A stretch of 64,000 nt of DNA, taken from positions 1 through 64,000 of the forward strand of contig JBAVIP010000070.1 in NCBI GenBank assembly GCA_049687015.1. The letters are read 5' to 3'. Below are positions 45,897-54,846 of the stretch, in pieces; positions within the stretch are counted from its first letter, which is position 1, and each line of letters opens with the position of its first letter. The DNA is from Methylotenera_A sp049687015. Lineage in GTDB: Bacteria; Pseudomonadota; Gammaproteobacteria; Burkholderiales; Methylophilaceae. Under the pieces are notes generated by a model that had not been told where the DNA came from, did no database searches, and saw only the letters and a list, made by a program, of their open reading frames with translations. A program made the position numbers and the translations under genes.

Positions 45897-46441
45897 TGCT
45901 TGCTAACCAACAGCTCAGCCAGCTTGTGGTCATTGATATGCAAGTGAAACTGGCATCTGTCATGCCTGCAGAGGCATTGCATGGCGTGGTTAAAAATTGT
46001 GGTGTTCTGGCGCAAGCCGCACATCTGCTCGCGGTAGCAACTATCCTTACCGAGCAATATCCGCAAGGCTTGGGCGAAACAATACCGGAAATCAGGCAAC
46101 ATTTACCCAACTGCAAACCCATTACTAAAACCGCATTCTCAGCATGCGGCGAGCCTAGGTTTAGCCAGCAGCTGCATCGCGATAAACCACAGATTATCCT
46201 GGCAGGTATGGAGGCGCATATTTGCGTGCTGCAAACTGCTTTGGCGCTGTTGCAGGCAGATAAGCTGGTGTTTGTGGCGGAAGACGCTGTTATCTCGCGC
46301 AACCCCGCTAATAAAGCCAACGCGTTGGCAAGGCTGCGCGATGCGGGCTGTGTGATCAGCAATACCGAGTCGGTCATGTTCGAATGGCTGGGCAATGCCA
46401 ATCACGAGGCGTTTAAGGCCATATCTAAACTGATTAGATAA
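45896..46441 (+). CDS. Isochorismatase-like cysteine hydrolase
   Basis: 181 aa. Family motifs: the catalytic Asp in LVVIDMQVKLA, the Lys in PITKTAFSACG, and the catalytic Cys in GMEAHICVLQTALAL. These hydrolases cleave amides or enol ethers; the substrate is unknown. YcaC/hydrolase-type proteins of this size are often stand-alone. Its ATG overlaps the tolC stop (TAATG), so it belongs to the same transcript. Confidence 0.9.
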   Translation: MLANQQLSQLVVIDMQVKLASVMPAEALHGVVKNCGVLAQAAHLLAVATILTEQYPQGLGETIPEIRQHLPNCKPITKTAFSACGEPRFSQQLHRDKPQIILAGMEAHICVLQTALALLQADKLVFVAEDAVISRNPANKANALARLRDAGCVISNTESVMFEWLGNANHEAFKAISKLIR

Positions 46442-46452
46442 TTAACACCAGC

Positions 46453-47040
46453 GTGAACTGGAAACTCATATTCTTCGTTACGCTTATCAGTTACGGCGCA
46501 TATCAGCATTTTTCGCATCGCCCAATCACGCATGGTAATGGCGTTATTGCTAGCCAGCAGCCTGCACAAAATTCAATCCGTCAGACCAGTTTTACTCTCA
46601 ACGGTTATAACATTACGCCTCTAGCGTCTTTTGAAGTAGAAGCCCGCGTGCTGTCTACAAAGACCTATTCTATTGGTCGAGAGGCCGATCTGTCACCTAT
46701 AGATTTGGCACTGGGTTGGGGGCCGATGTCTGATGAAGCAGTTGTAAGTAAAATTGATATTAGCCAAAGCAATCGTTGGTATCATTGGCGTGCAGATGAG
46801 TTTCCGATTCCACGCGAAGAAATCCAAATAAATAGCGCTAATATGCACATGATTCCAGCCGATAGTGCAATTGAAAAAAAGCTTAAATCTGTTAAATCAG
46901 GGCAAGTGGTGAAATTAAATGGTTATTTAGTGCAAGCAAACTTGAGCGATGGTTGGCATTGGAAAAGCTCGTTAAGCCGCAAAGATACAGGTAATGGCTC
47001 ATGCGAGTTGGTGTATGTGAAATCTATAACTGTTAATTAA
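46453..47040 (+). CDS. Hypothetical exported or membrane-anchored protein
   Basis: 195 aa, start GTG at 46453. One hydrophobic N-terminal segment (about 3-19, WKLIFFVTLISYGAYQHF) precedes a periplasmic domain rich in beta strands. Recognisable pieces: LGWGPMSDEAVVSKIDISQS, WRADEFPIPREEIQINSANM and VKSGQVVKLNGYLVQA. I recognise no named family. It is convergent with waaA, the two stop codons overlapping by 4 bp. Confidence 0.7.
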   Translation: MNWKLIFFVTLISYGAYQHFSHRPITHGNGVIASQQPAQNSIRQTSFTLNGYNITPLASFEVEARVLSTKTYSIGREADLSPIDLALGWGPMSDEAVVSKIDISQSNRWYHWRADEFPIPREEIQINSANMHMIPADSAIEKKLKSVKSGQVVKLNGYLVQANLSDGWHWKSSLSRKDTGNGSCELVYVKSITVN

Positions 47041-48284
47041 TGCAAATATTGTGTAATCAATTTCATCATACGTGTGGTCGCGCCTGTGGAGGCCTCACTA
47101 AAGCGTAGTGCGGCCTGCTGCATTTTTTCGCGTTTTTGCTGGTTATGCAGCAAGTATTGGATTCTTTCGCGCAACTCATTATCATCTTTTACCTGGATCG
47201 CGGCGCCTGTCCGCACCGCATTCTTTGTGGCATCGGCAAAGTTATAGGTATATTTTCCAATCAGAATCGGCTTCCCCATACTGGCCGCCTCGATTAAATT
47301 TTGCCCACCGTATTTCAGCAAACTGCCGCCGATAAAGGTAAAATCACACGCCGCATAATAGGCAAAAAGTTCGCCCATGCTGTCGCCTAGCACAACTTTT
47401 ATGTTTTTATCAATCGGCCCGACTAGGTTGCTGCGGCGCTGGTAGGCAAAGCCAGCGTTTTGAATAATGCTTTCTACTTCGTTAAAGCGTTGCGGATGGC
47501 GCGGCACGATGACTGTCAAAATATCCAGATCCTTTACCGCATCCAGAATGCGTTTTTCTTCACCTTCACGCGTGCTGGCCGCAAGAAAAACTGTGCGTTC
47601 AGAACCGAATGATTGACGCAACTGCAAGCCTTTATCCACGCTGTCTGCAGGCGGCTTCACGTCAAATTTCAAGTTGCCCGCAACGTTGATATTATTTGCG
47701 CCCAAAGTCTGTAATCTTGCAAAATCTTCTGCGGTTTGAGCGGCAACGGCGCTAAGGCTTTGCAGGCCATCGGAAGCCAGTTTGCCAAGTTTTGCATAGC
47801 CTTTAACCGATTTTTCTGAAAGCCGAGCGTTTAACAGCAGCAAAGGAATCTCACGCTGTTTGCATGCGGCAATCAGGTTAAACCAAAGTTCGGTTTCCAT
47901 CAGCAAGCCAATGGCTGGCTTGAAGTGATTTAAAAAATGATTGACCGCAAACGGTAAATCGTAAGGCAGGTAAACGCGTTGAACGTTATCACCAAATAAT
48001 GCCTCGCTTGTTTCTCGTCCGGTAGGCGTGGTGTGTGTGATCAAGATTTGATGGTTTGGATATTGTTGCTGCAGCGCTTTAATTAAAGGCTCGGCGGCGC
48101 GTGTTTCACCCACCGAAACGCAGTGCAACCAAATGACAGGTTTATTAACAGGTGTGCTGTAAAAACCAAAACGCTCGCCCCAATGTTTTTTATAGGCGGG
48201 TTGTTTGATACCTCGCCAGAGCAATTTAACCGGCACAAACGGCAGCGCTAAATAAAGTAAGAGAGAATACAGAAGGCGATTCAT
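47037..48284 (-). CDS. waaA: 3-deoxy-D-manno-octulosonic acid transferase
   Basis: 415 aa. WaaA transfers Kdo from CMP-Kdo to lipid A precursor at the inner membrane. A hydrophobic N-terminal anchor (about 1-20) is followed by the N-terminal GT-B domain (WLHCVSVGETRAAEPLI) with catalytic-type Glu, and the C-terminal nucleotide-binding domain (FIGGSLLKYGGQNLIEAAS). Full length. It diverges from nrdJa across 365 bp. Confidence 0.95.
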   Translation of the reverse strand: MNRLLYSLLLYLALPFVPVKLLWRGIKQPAYKKHWGERFGFYSTPVNKPVIWLHCVSVGETRAAEPLIKALQQQYPNHQILITHTTPTGRETSEALFGDNVQRVYLPYDLPFAVNHFLNHFKPAIGLLMETELWFNLIAACKQREIPLLLLNARLSEKSVKGYAKLGKLASDGLQSLSAVAAQTAEDFARLQTLGANNINVAGNLKFDVKPPADSVDKGLQLRQSFGSERTVFLAASTREGEEKRILDAVKDLDILTVIVPRHPQRFNEVESIIQNAGFAYQRRSNLVGPIDKNIKVVLGDSMGELFAYYAACDFTFIGGSLLKYGGQNLIEAASMGKPILIGKYTYNFADATKNAVRTGAAIQVKDDNELRERIQYLLHNQQKREKMQQAALRFSEASTGATTRMMKLITQYLH

Positions 48285-48649
48285 CGCGCCATTTTCTCAT
48301 AAAATCGAGGCGGATGTTTTTGTCGTGTGGATGTAAGCATAAACAACAAAATTTTGCGAGAAATATAAATTTTAAATTTTATTTTTTTGTAGCTAATCGC
48401 TCACCTTACTCCAATCCAAATACCGGCTTGGTTTTTTGCAATAATTCACTAAAAAATGCATGTAAAAAAAGATTAACAGCCTATTGACGCATACAAAATA
48501 AAGGCATAAATTTCTGCTTCAGGCACAATATGTTGTGTTTGGGTGAGGGTTTTTTCACAAAAATATATGATTGTTAATATAAATCACATAGTTAGCAAAA
48601 ACTAAATAGTAGTGCAATGTTTAAGACGTTAAAAATAAGGGAGTAGGGC
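48285..48649. other. Divergent region waaA / nrdJa
   Basis: 365 bp, AT-rich, no convincing ORF. It must hold the promoters of waaA (minus) and nrdJa (plus). The only clear site is the NrdR box at 48523-48538; a weak, partly matching copy lies exactly 32 bp further at 48555-48570. Confidence 0.55.
48523..48538 (+). promoter_or_regulatory. NrdR box
   Basis: GCACAATATGTTGTGT agrees with the NrdR consensus (acaCwAtATaTwgtgt) except at two edge or centre positions, and lies 112 bp upstream of the nrdJa start. NrdR usually binds two boxes about 31-32 bp apart; the candidate second box at 48555-48570 matches at only about nine positions. Confidence 0.7.
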
Positions 48650-50815
48650 ATGCTAAAAGCGGTGGAAACAGCTATGAAATCAAAAGAGAATACAGAGGTT
48701 GAAATTCCGATTCAATCGGTGTCGCTGGATATTTGGGATAAAAAATATTGCTTAAAAACTAAAACTGGCGAGCATGTCGATAAGAGCATGGACGATTCTT
48801 ACTCCCGCGTAGCACGTGCTTTGGCAGATGTCGAAACGACTGAGGAAAAACGCCATGAATGGCACGAGAAATTTCTATGGGCATTGCGCCACGGCGCGAT
48901 TCCGGCTGGCCGCATTACCTCCAACGCGGGCGCGCTGGAGCACAAACCGGCCACTTCTACCATCAACTGCACTGTTTCAGGCGTGGTGGAAGACAGCATG
49001 GACAACATTCTCGGCAAGGTGCACGAGGCCGGCTTAACCCTTAAAGCCGGCTGCGGTATCGGTTACGAATTCTCTACCCTGCGTCCAAAAGGCGCGTTTG
49101 TAGCAGGTGCGGGTGCTTACACCAGCGGCCCGCTCTCTTTCATGGATATCTACGACAAAATGTGCTTTACCGTGTCATCAGCGGGTGGCCGCCGTGGCGC
49201 GCAAATGGCCACATTTGATATTTCCCACCCTGACATCACAGATTTCATCAAAGCCAAGCGTGAAGCTGGCCGTCTGCGTCAGTTCAACCTTTCCTGCCTC
49301 ATCACCAAAGAATTCATGGAGGCAGTCAAGGCCGATGCAGAATGGAAACTCGCTTTCCCAGTGACAGAAAAAGAAGCCATCGTGGATGGCCTGAATGTGA
49401 ATGATGAAAGCCAAGTGGTTTGGCGCGAATGGCCGGTGAAAGGCAAATACCTTACCAAGGCCGACGGCGTGGATGCCGGCAAAGTGGCTTGCCGCGTGTA
49501 TAAAACCATTAAGGCGCGCAGGCTGTGGGATGTGATTATGTCCAGCACTTACGATTTTGCCGAGCCGGGTTTTATTCTGATTGACCGCGTGAACGAGATG
49601 AACAACAACTGGTTCTGCGAAAACATCCGCGCCACCAACCCATGCGGCGAACAGCCTTTGCCGCCTTATGGTGCTTGCCTGCTGGGCTCGGTCAACCTCA
49701 CCAAATTCGTGAAAAAACCGTTTACTGATGAAGCCTATTTCGATTGGGCAGAATACCGCGAAGTGGTGGGTATTTTTACGCGCATGCTGGATAACGTAGT
49801 CGAAATCAATGGCCTGCCATTGCAACAGCAGCGCGATGAAATCATGCGCAAGCGCCGTCATGGCATGGGCTATCTGGGCTTGGGCTCTGCGCTCACCATG
49901 ATGAAAATGAAATACGGCGAAGAAGATTCCATCAAATTTACCGAGGAAGTCACCCGCGTCATGGCCGAAGAAGGCTGGAACGTAGGCGTGCAGCTGGCCG
50001 AAGAAAAAGGCCCGGCGCCGATTATGGATGAAAAATTCGAAGTGACTGCCGACATGCTGGCAAAACGCCCGGAGATGGCGGCGGATGGCATTAAAGTGGG
50101 GCAAAAAATCGCGGGCAAAGTGCTGCTGGGCAAATACAGCCGCTATATGCAGCAGTTCCCCGAAGGCTTGCGCAACCAAATCGCGACCAAAGGCGTGCGC
50201 TTTACGCATCACAGCTCTATTGCGCCAACCGGCACCATTTCACTCTCGCTCGCCAACAACGCCAGCAACGGCATCGAGCCATCATTCGCGCACCACTATG
50301 CGCGCAACGTGATTCGCGAAGGCAAAAAATCCAAAGAGAAAGTCGATGTGTTCAGCTACGAATTGTTAGCCTACCGCGAGCTGATTAACCCGAAAGCCAT
50401 GCCGTTTAGTGATAAACCGGATGAAAAGCTGCCGGATTACTTTTTAGATTCTTCCACCATCATGGCCAAAGCCCATGTGGATATTCAGGCCGCGTCACAA
50501 AAATGGATAGATAGCTCGATTTCAAAAACCATCAACGTGCCAACGGATTACGATTTCGAAGACTTCAAAAACATCTACCTTTACGCTTACGACAAAGGCC
50601 TGAAAGGCTGCACCACATTCAGGTTTAACCCGGAGGCGTTCCAGGGCGTGCTGGTGACAGAAAAAGATTTAGAAAACACCACCTACAAATTCACGCTAGA
50701 AGACGGCACCCATGTTGAAGTACAGGGTAACGAAGAGATTGAATATGATGGAGAGATTCACAGTGCAGCCAACTTGTACGACGCCCTAAAAGAAGGCTAC
50801 TACGGTAAGTTTTAG
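48650..50815 (+). CDS. nrdJa: Adenosylcobalamin-dependent ribonucleotide reductase, large part (NrdJa)
   Basis: 721 aa. Class II RNR reduces ribonucleotides using a B12-generated thiyl radical, oxygen independent. Active-site pieces: NCTVSGVV, AGLTLKAGCGIGYEFS, the catalytic NPCGEQPLPPYGACLLGSVN and the tail YLYAYDKGLKGCTTFRFNP. The protein stops before the TSCPD and C-terminal cysteine region, which is coded by the next gene, so the enzyme is split as in Pseudomonas. A GGGAG ribosome site precedes the ATG; an NrdR box lies upstream. Confidence 0.95.
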   Translation: MLKAVETAMKSKENTEVEIPIQSVSLDIWDKKYCLKTKTGEHVDKSMDDSYSRVARALADVETTEEKRHEWHEKFLWALRHGAIPAGRITSNAGALEHKPATSTINCTVSGVVEDSMDNILGKVHEAGLTLKAGCGIGYEFSTLRPKGAFVAGAGAYTSGPLSFMDIYDKMCFTVSSAGGRRGAQMATFDISHPDITDFIKAKREAGRLRQFNLSCLITKEFMEAVKADAEWKLAFPVTEKEAIVDGLNVNDESQVVWREWPVKGKYLTKADGVDAGKVACRVYKTIKARRLWDVIMSSTYDFAEPGFILIDRVNEMNNNWFCENIRATNPCGEQPLPPYGACLLGSVNLTKFVKKPFTDEAYFDWAEYREVVGIFTRMLDNVVEINGLPLQQQRDEIMRKRRHGMGYLGLGSALTMMKMKYGEEDSIKFTEEVTRVMAEEGWNVGVQLAEEKGPAPIMDEKFEVTADMLAKRPEMAADGIKVGQKIAGKVLLGKYSRYMQQFPEGLRNQIATKGVRFTHHSSIAPTGTISLSLANNASNGIEPSFAHHYARNVIREGKKSKEKVDVFSYELLAYRELINPKAMPFSDKPDEKLPDYFLDSSTIMAKAHVDIQAASQKWIDSSISKTINVPTDYDFEDFKNIYLYAYDKGLKGCTTFRFNPEAFQGVLVTEKDLENTTYKFTLEDGTHVEVQGNEEIEYDGEIHSAANLYDALKEGYYGKF

Positions 50816-50918
50816 TGTAGGAGCGACGTCCTCGTCGCGATAAATAGTAAAAGGTTAATGTAGGAGCGATTTTTAAATCGCGAAGCATAGGAAATCGGGG
50901 CGAGTCGCCCCTCCTACA
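50816..50918. repeat. REP-type repeat array between nrdJa and nrdJb
   Basis: Two direct copies start TGTAGGAGCGA and end TCGCGA (50816-50840, 50859-50883), each a short hairpin; one inverted copy (50895-50918) ends CTCCTACA. This is the GTAGGAGCG-type REP family of Pseudomonas/Xanthomonas, usually spread by RAYT (TnpA-REP) proteins. No RAYT gene lies in the window. Confidence 0.85.
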
Positions 50919-50934
50919 AAAAAGGAGAAATTAA

Positions 50935-51627
50935 ATGACAGTAAAAATAGATAAAAAAATCGTTAGCTACGCGCTGGTGAATGAGGAAAGCAAAGCCAAA
51001 GCGGCAGAGCTTAAAGCGCTAAACGCAAAAGTCGTGCAAATTGGTGAGCCGCTGGATAGGCCAGAGAAGATTACCGGCTCTACCTACAAGGTAAAAACGC
51101 CGGTTACCGAGCATGCGCTCTACATCACCATTAACGATGTGGTGATGAACGAAGGCACGCCGCAAGAGCACCGCCGCCCGTTCGAGATATTCATCAACTC
51201 CAAAAACATGGATCACTTTCAATGGATAGTCGCCCTCACCCGCGTCATGTCTGCGGTGTTCCGCAAAGGCGGCGACGTCACCTTTTTGGTGGAAGAGCTT
51301 AAAAGCGTGTTTGAGCCAAGCGGCGGCTACTTTAAAAAAGGCGGCAGGTTTGTGCCAAGTTTAGTGGCAGAGATTGGCGAAGTGGTAGAGCAGCACCTGC
51401 AAAACATCGGCATGCTTAAAAAACCGGGCTTAGATGAACACCAGCAAAAACTGGTAGATGAAAAACGCACCGAATATTTTGAGAACCACGCCAAAGCGGG
51501 TGAAGAGATGACTTCAGATGGCTTCCCCAAAGGCGCTGCGCTTTGCAACAAGTGCCAAACCAAAGCGATGATTGTGATGGATGGCTGTTTGACGTGTTTG
51601 AATTGTGGTGAGAGTAAGTGCGGATAA
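50935..51627 (+). CDS. nrdJb: Class II ribonucleotide reductase, C-terminal part (NrdJb, TSCPD domain)
   Basis: 230 aa. It holds the TSCPD domain (HFQWIVALTRVMSAVFRKGG) and the C-terminal cysteines CNKCQTKAMIVMDGCLTCLNCGESKCG-type tail (two CxxC pairs and a final CG), which re-reduces the active site. It completes NrdJa. A good AAGGAG ribosome site precedes the ATG, 120 bp after nrdJa, across the REP array. The defence island begins right after it. Confidence 0.92.
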   Translation: MTVKIDKKIVSYALVNEESKAKAAELKALNAKVVQIGEPLDRPEKITGSTYKVKTPVTEHALYITINDVVMNEGTPQEHRRPFEIFINSKNMDHFQWIVALTRVMSAVFRKGGDVTFLVEELKSVFEPSGGYFKKGGRFVPSLVAEIGEVVEQHLQNIGMLKKPGLDEHQQKLVDEKRTEYFENHAKAGEEMTSDGFPKGAALCNKCQTKAMIVMDGCLTCLNCGESKCG

Positions 51628-51809
51628 GGAGATTGTTGATTATTAAGAATGCTGCATATGTAGGATTGAGCAAAGTTGTAGTTTTTGTGAATAAAGTCGT
51701 GATTTTTTGTGAGCAATGTGAGGTTTCACCAGTTGTTTAAAATCATGGTGTTAATGAGTGCAATGTGAGCAAAGATGTAATTTTCCCTCAAATCTTCCTT
51801 AATAAAAAA

Positions 51810-51834
51810 GGCCAGTCGCTATAAGCAACTGGCC
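51810..51834 (-). terminator. Terminator at the end of the SPARTA/RM transcript
   Basis: GGCCAGT/ACTGGCC stem with an 11-nt loop; on the minus strand it is followed by a run of T. It lies 61 bp beyond the Argonaute stop codon. Confidence 0.85.
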
Positions 51835-51894
51835 CAATTCTATGAATTTTGAGTTGTTTAGATTTTTTGTGGGGTGAGGCATCTCTTAATTTTT

Positions 51895-53427
51895 TTAAAT
51901 ATAATATCTAAATGGTAGCGGTGGTAGGTTATTCTGAATAGGACCAGCTGTTAAAATTTCTCCTATTGCATCTGCAAAACGAAGTGTTACTGGTACACCA
52001 TCACCATAAATACATGTGTTGTAGTTAAGCTTAGTGAGTGCCAATACATCGCTCATTACAGTTTTGATATCAGCAACTCCTCGGACTATTTCAATTGAAA
52101 GAGGATTGGGAACTTCTCTTCCAGGGTATGTTTGCAATCTTGGAATAAAACCTTTACTCCAAAGATAACCTTTTTTTTCTGACTCTACCCATGCTAGGCT
52201 ACGAGGCGCGTTAGTCATGCCGCGTCGATATAGTTTCAAAGATTGATCTTCACGAATTCTAACGCATACCACACTACAGTTTTTAGGTACGCTATCTCGA
52301 AAACCCTCCCACTCATCAAATGAGAAGCGCGTTTTACCATGAATGAATAACTCAGTTGGCGAAGCTCCGTTATGGGCTTCCTTATAGGCATTTACAATGA
52401 GTTCCATTAGTTCGCAAGCTTTTTGGCGAGTTAGATGAAACTGTTTATTTGTTGGTGAATACCAAGGACCAACAGCACCACGGAAAACTACTCCATCTCC
52501 AGAATCTAGAAACATTTGAGCACCACAACAAGCATTATTTTCATCAGCACCTAGTGTCTCTCTTTTAAATACAACTCCAACATAACAAACACCAGGCCTA
52601 GGTGTACTTAGTTTCCATGGTTGACCTCCTGCTTTGAAAAATGCGGTTGTTGCGATATTCCATGCTAGTGTTGCTGGATCTTGTAGAGAGCGAAGAGGAC
52701 TTCCGTTACTTTTTTTAAAATCTTCTGGGGTAAGTGTGCTTTCCCTTACTACTTGTAAAACCACTCTATTCTGCAGTAACCTTGCTTTAAGCTGATTGTG
52801 AAAATTAAGTTCATAAAGATAGATTTCAGCAGACTGGTTATCCTCAGAAAACAGAGAAGGAGTTTGCAGTAGTCGAGTAGCAGTCTTTTTATTCATTGCA
52901 AAGTCTGAAACTTCCCGTTCTGCAGCACTTACTTTAGATTGTGGCCTGCCTAATCTATAAATCTCATCGGGAATAACGGCAATCCATAGATCTACGGAAA
53001 CCTCGCTACGCTCTCGAATGAATGCTGCAATAGCATCTGCGTAAAGTGAAACTGCTTTATAGATGGCCTGATGACGGTCATCCATGCAGATTGCGTGATG
53101 CAAGTTTTCTGAATTAACCTCCAAATTTACAGTAGGTTTTTCTGGCCACTCTGCTTGAAAAATAGCCTGAAATCCCGGGAAAATTGTATGATTTGGATCA
53201 TCAGATTTCATGGGGTGAATGGCTTTAGAAAGCTTAATGGCCCAATTGTTATATCTCTTTGCTCCATCCTTAGTGGCTATTAAGCCGATTCGAATGCTCC
53301 CTCCGGCATATGGATTATAATAAGGACCATAAAGGAGTAAACCATCCTTTGGATGCTCCAGTTGCTGGTCAAATCCAAAGGTTAGTAAAGGCTCAGGTAG
53401 TACTAATAGCTCATCTGAATTAATCAC
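51895..53427 (-). CDS. Short prokaryotic Argonaute (SPARTA-type, catalytically inactive PIWI)
   Basis: 510 aa, the size of short pAgos, which keep only MID and PIWI domains. MID spans about 100-230 and PIWI about 250-510. Where active Argonautes have the first catalytic Asp (GxD), this one reads CYVGVVFK at 281-288; at the second site, LFIHGKTRF (360-368) lacks the aspartate. It should therefore bind guide RNA and target DNA but not cut. The GXTRF-EW pattern is typical of short pAgos. It overlaps the upstream TIR-APAZ gene by 4 bp, the known SPARTA order, in which pairing with invader DNA activates the TIR NADase. Confidence 0.9.
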   Translation of the reverse strand: MINSDELLVLPEPLLTFGFDQQLEHPKDGLLLYGPYYNPYAGGSIRIGLIATKDGAKRYNNWAIKLSKAIHPMKSDDPNHTIFPGFQAIFQAEWPEKPTVNLEVNSENLHHAICMDDRHQAIYKAVSLYADAIAAFIRERSEVSVDLWIAVIPDEIYRLGRPQSKVSAAEREVSDFAMNKKTATRLLQTPSLFSEDNQSAEIYLYELNFHNQLKARLLQNRVVLQVVRESTLTPEDFKKSNGSPLRSLQDPATLAWNIATTAFFKAGGQPWKLSTPRPGVCYVGVVFKRETLGADENNACCGAQMFLDSGDGVVFRGAVGPWYSPTNKQFHLTRQKACELMELIVNAYKEAHNGASPTELFIHGKTRFSFDEWEGFRDSVPKNCSVVCVRIREDQSLKLYRRGMTNAPRSLAWVESEKKGYLWSKGFIPRLQTYPGREVPNPLSIEIVRGVADIKTVMSDVLALTKLNYNTCIYGDGVPVTLRFADAIGEILTAGPIQNNLPPLPFRYYI

Positions 53428-54833
53428 TCGACTTCTCCATCATCATCTATCAAAAGCTCTGCGTCGAAGTCTTCACCATTTTCTACTTCGAGCTGAATCT
53501 CATCATCTTCGACCAGCTCTTGAAGGTCACTTAGCCCTTTGGGAGATTGAAATGTGATAGGAAATGCTCCAATCTTAATTGAACGACTACCTCCTACAGG
53601 TAATAAGATTTCATCTGTTCCTTGGGAAGTTAAGGACAAAAAAGCTCTAAGAAAGCCACGCCAACGATCATTCCACCAACTCTTGCAGAAACTACGGCGT
53701 AATTGATGCATACGGGCTGTGGAGCTAATTAGTTGCCCATTTGTATCCGTGAAAATAATATGTGTTCGTAATTCAATCCGACGTTTACCATCAAGCACAG
53801 ATCGCATACTTACAGCGAAATGCCAGTTAACTTTATATTTGGCGCTAGAGCCCGTTAATTGCTTTTTACGCCGCGTCCCATTAGCTTCAACGAACTCAAC
53901 TTTATCTTTAATCGTTAAACCGGATGGTACATACCAAATTAACTGCCGGTTTGAAAGTTGATAGGGTTTCAAACCAAGTTTTTCCATCTTTAAATCCCAA
54001 GCTTGGCGAATAAGTGTAGCAACTCGATTTCGGGCATCAAATGGTTCTACATTGTTAGTACCCCATCGAATGGAACCATTAAGAAAGCTCTCAGTATCTA
54101 CCGCATTAGATGGGCTTAACATCACTGACTCTTTTAACAAATCAATCAATTCAGTCCTAGGAGCAAATCCTATAATTTGGTCACCAAATTCAATCCAAGG
54201 AAGCTCTTGATTTACCTTGGTTACTGGTATCTTGCGCTCATTACCGAGGATTTTTGTGGTCTCCATTGCAGGAGGAAGGGAAACAATAGGTAGCCAATTT
54301 GATTCAAGTATTTCTGATCGATTAACCCATTCTATTGATTCTTTGCTGAATGAAGGCAACCATGCTCTAGCAAATACAGGACTATTATTGTCAATCTTAG
54401 GAATGTTAGAATTTTGAAAGGTGTCGAGAAGTTGAATTAGTCCTGTGTGCCACCCACGATTAAAGTCGATAACGTTTTTTCGATGTAGCGTAATGGGTAG
54501 CTGACTAAAATCAAATTTATCTATGCGAATAGGAATAACAAAATCTGGTATTTGCTTTTCAATAGTAATTCCAAGATCCCATTCATTTCGTACACCACTT
54601 TTATTATGAGATGACTCTGAAACAACCGCAATCATTCGTATACAGTCATTTCGAATAGCATTTTCAATTTTATCCCAGAAGTAATCACCACCTTTTAGGT
54701 TATTCAAGTCACTCCAAACTTGATAACCAGCGATAGTAAGTTTTGCTGCAAGCCAACGAGTAAAGTCATTATCTTCGGGGGTGGCATGACTAAGAAAAAT
54801 AGATGTTTTCGTTGGATGATCAATTATTGTCAT
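53424..54833 (-). CDS. TIR-APAZ effector of a SPARTA system
   Basis: 469 aa. A TIR domain (about 8-140) begins TSIFLSHATPEDNDFTRWLA; the NADase catalytic glutamate is probably E84 in VRNEWDLGI. The rest (about 170-469) fits the APAZ domain, a substitute for the missing PAZ/N region that binds the partner Argonaute; the tail is very acidic. SPARTA TIR-APAZ proteins are about 450 aa, so this is full length. On target recognition the complex oligomerises and destroys NAD(P), stopping the infected cell. Overlaps the pAgo gene (ATGA). Confidence 0.9.
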   Translation of the reverse strand: MTIIDHPTKTSIFLSHATPEDNDFTRWLAAKLTIAGYQVWSDLNNLKGGDYFWDKIENAIRNDCIRMIAVVSESSHNKSGVRNEWDLGITIEKQIPDFVIPIRIDKFDFSQLPITLHRKNVIDFNRGWHTGLIQLLDTFQNSNIPKIDNNSPVFARAWLPSFSKESIEWVNRSEILESNWLPIVSLPPAMETTKILGNERKIPVTKVNQELPWIEFGDQIIGFAPRTELIDLLKESVMLSPSNAVDTESFLNGSIRWGTNNVEPFDARNRVATLIRQAWDLKMEKLGLKPYQLSNRQLIWYVPSGLTIKDKVEFVEANGTRRKKQLTGSSAKYKVNWHFAVSMRSVLDGKRRIELRTHIIFTDTNGQLISSTARMHQLRRSFCKSWWNDRWRGFLRAFLSLTSQGTDEILLPVGGSRSIKIGAFPITFQSPKGLSDLQELVEDDEIQLEVENGEDFDAELLIDDDGEVE

Positions 54834-54846
54834 ATTCTTTTCTTAC

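Noticed and set aside
49178..50212. 344-aa open frame antisense to nrdJa
   Set aside because: Its translation is rich in His/Phe/Ala without domain logic and lies fully opposite a strongly conserved enzyme; it reflects codon bias of nrdJa.
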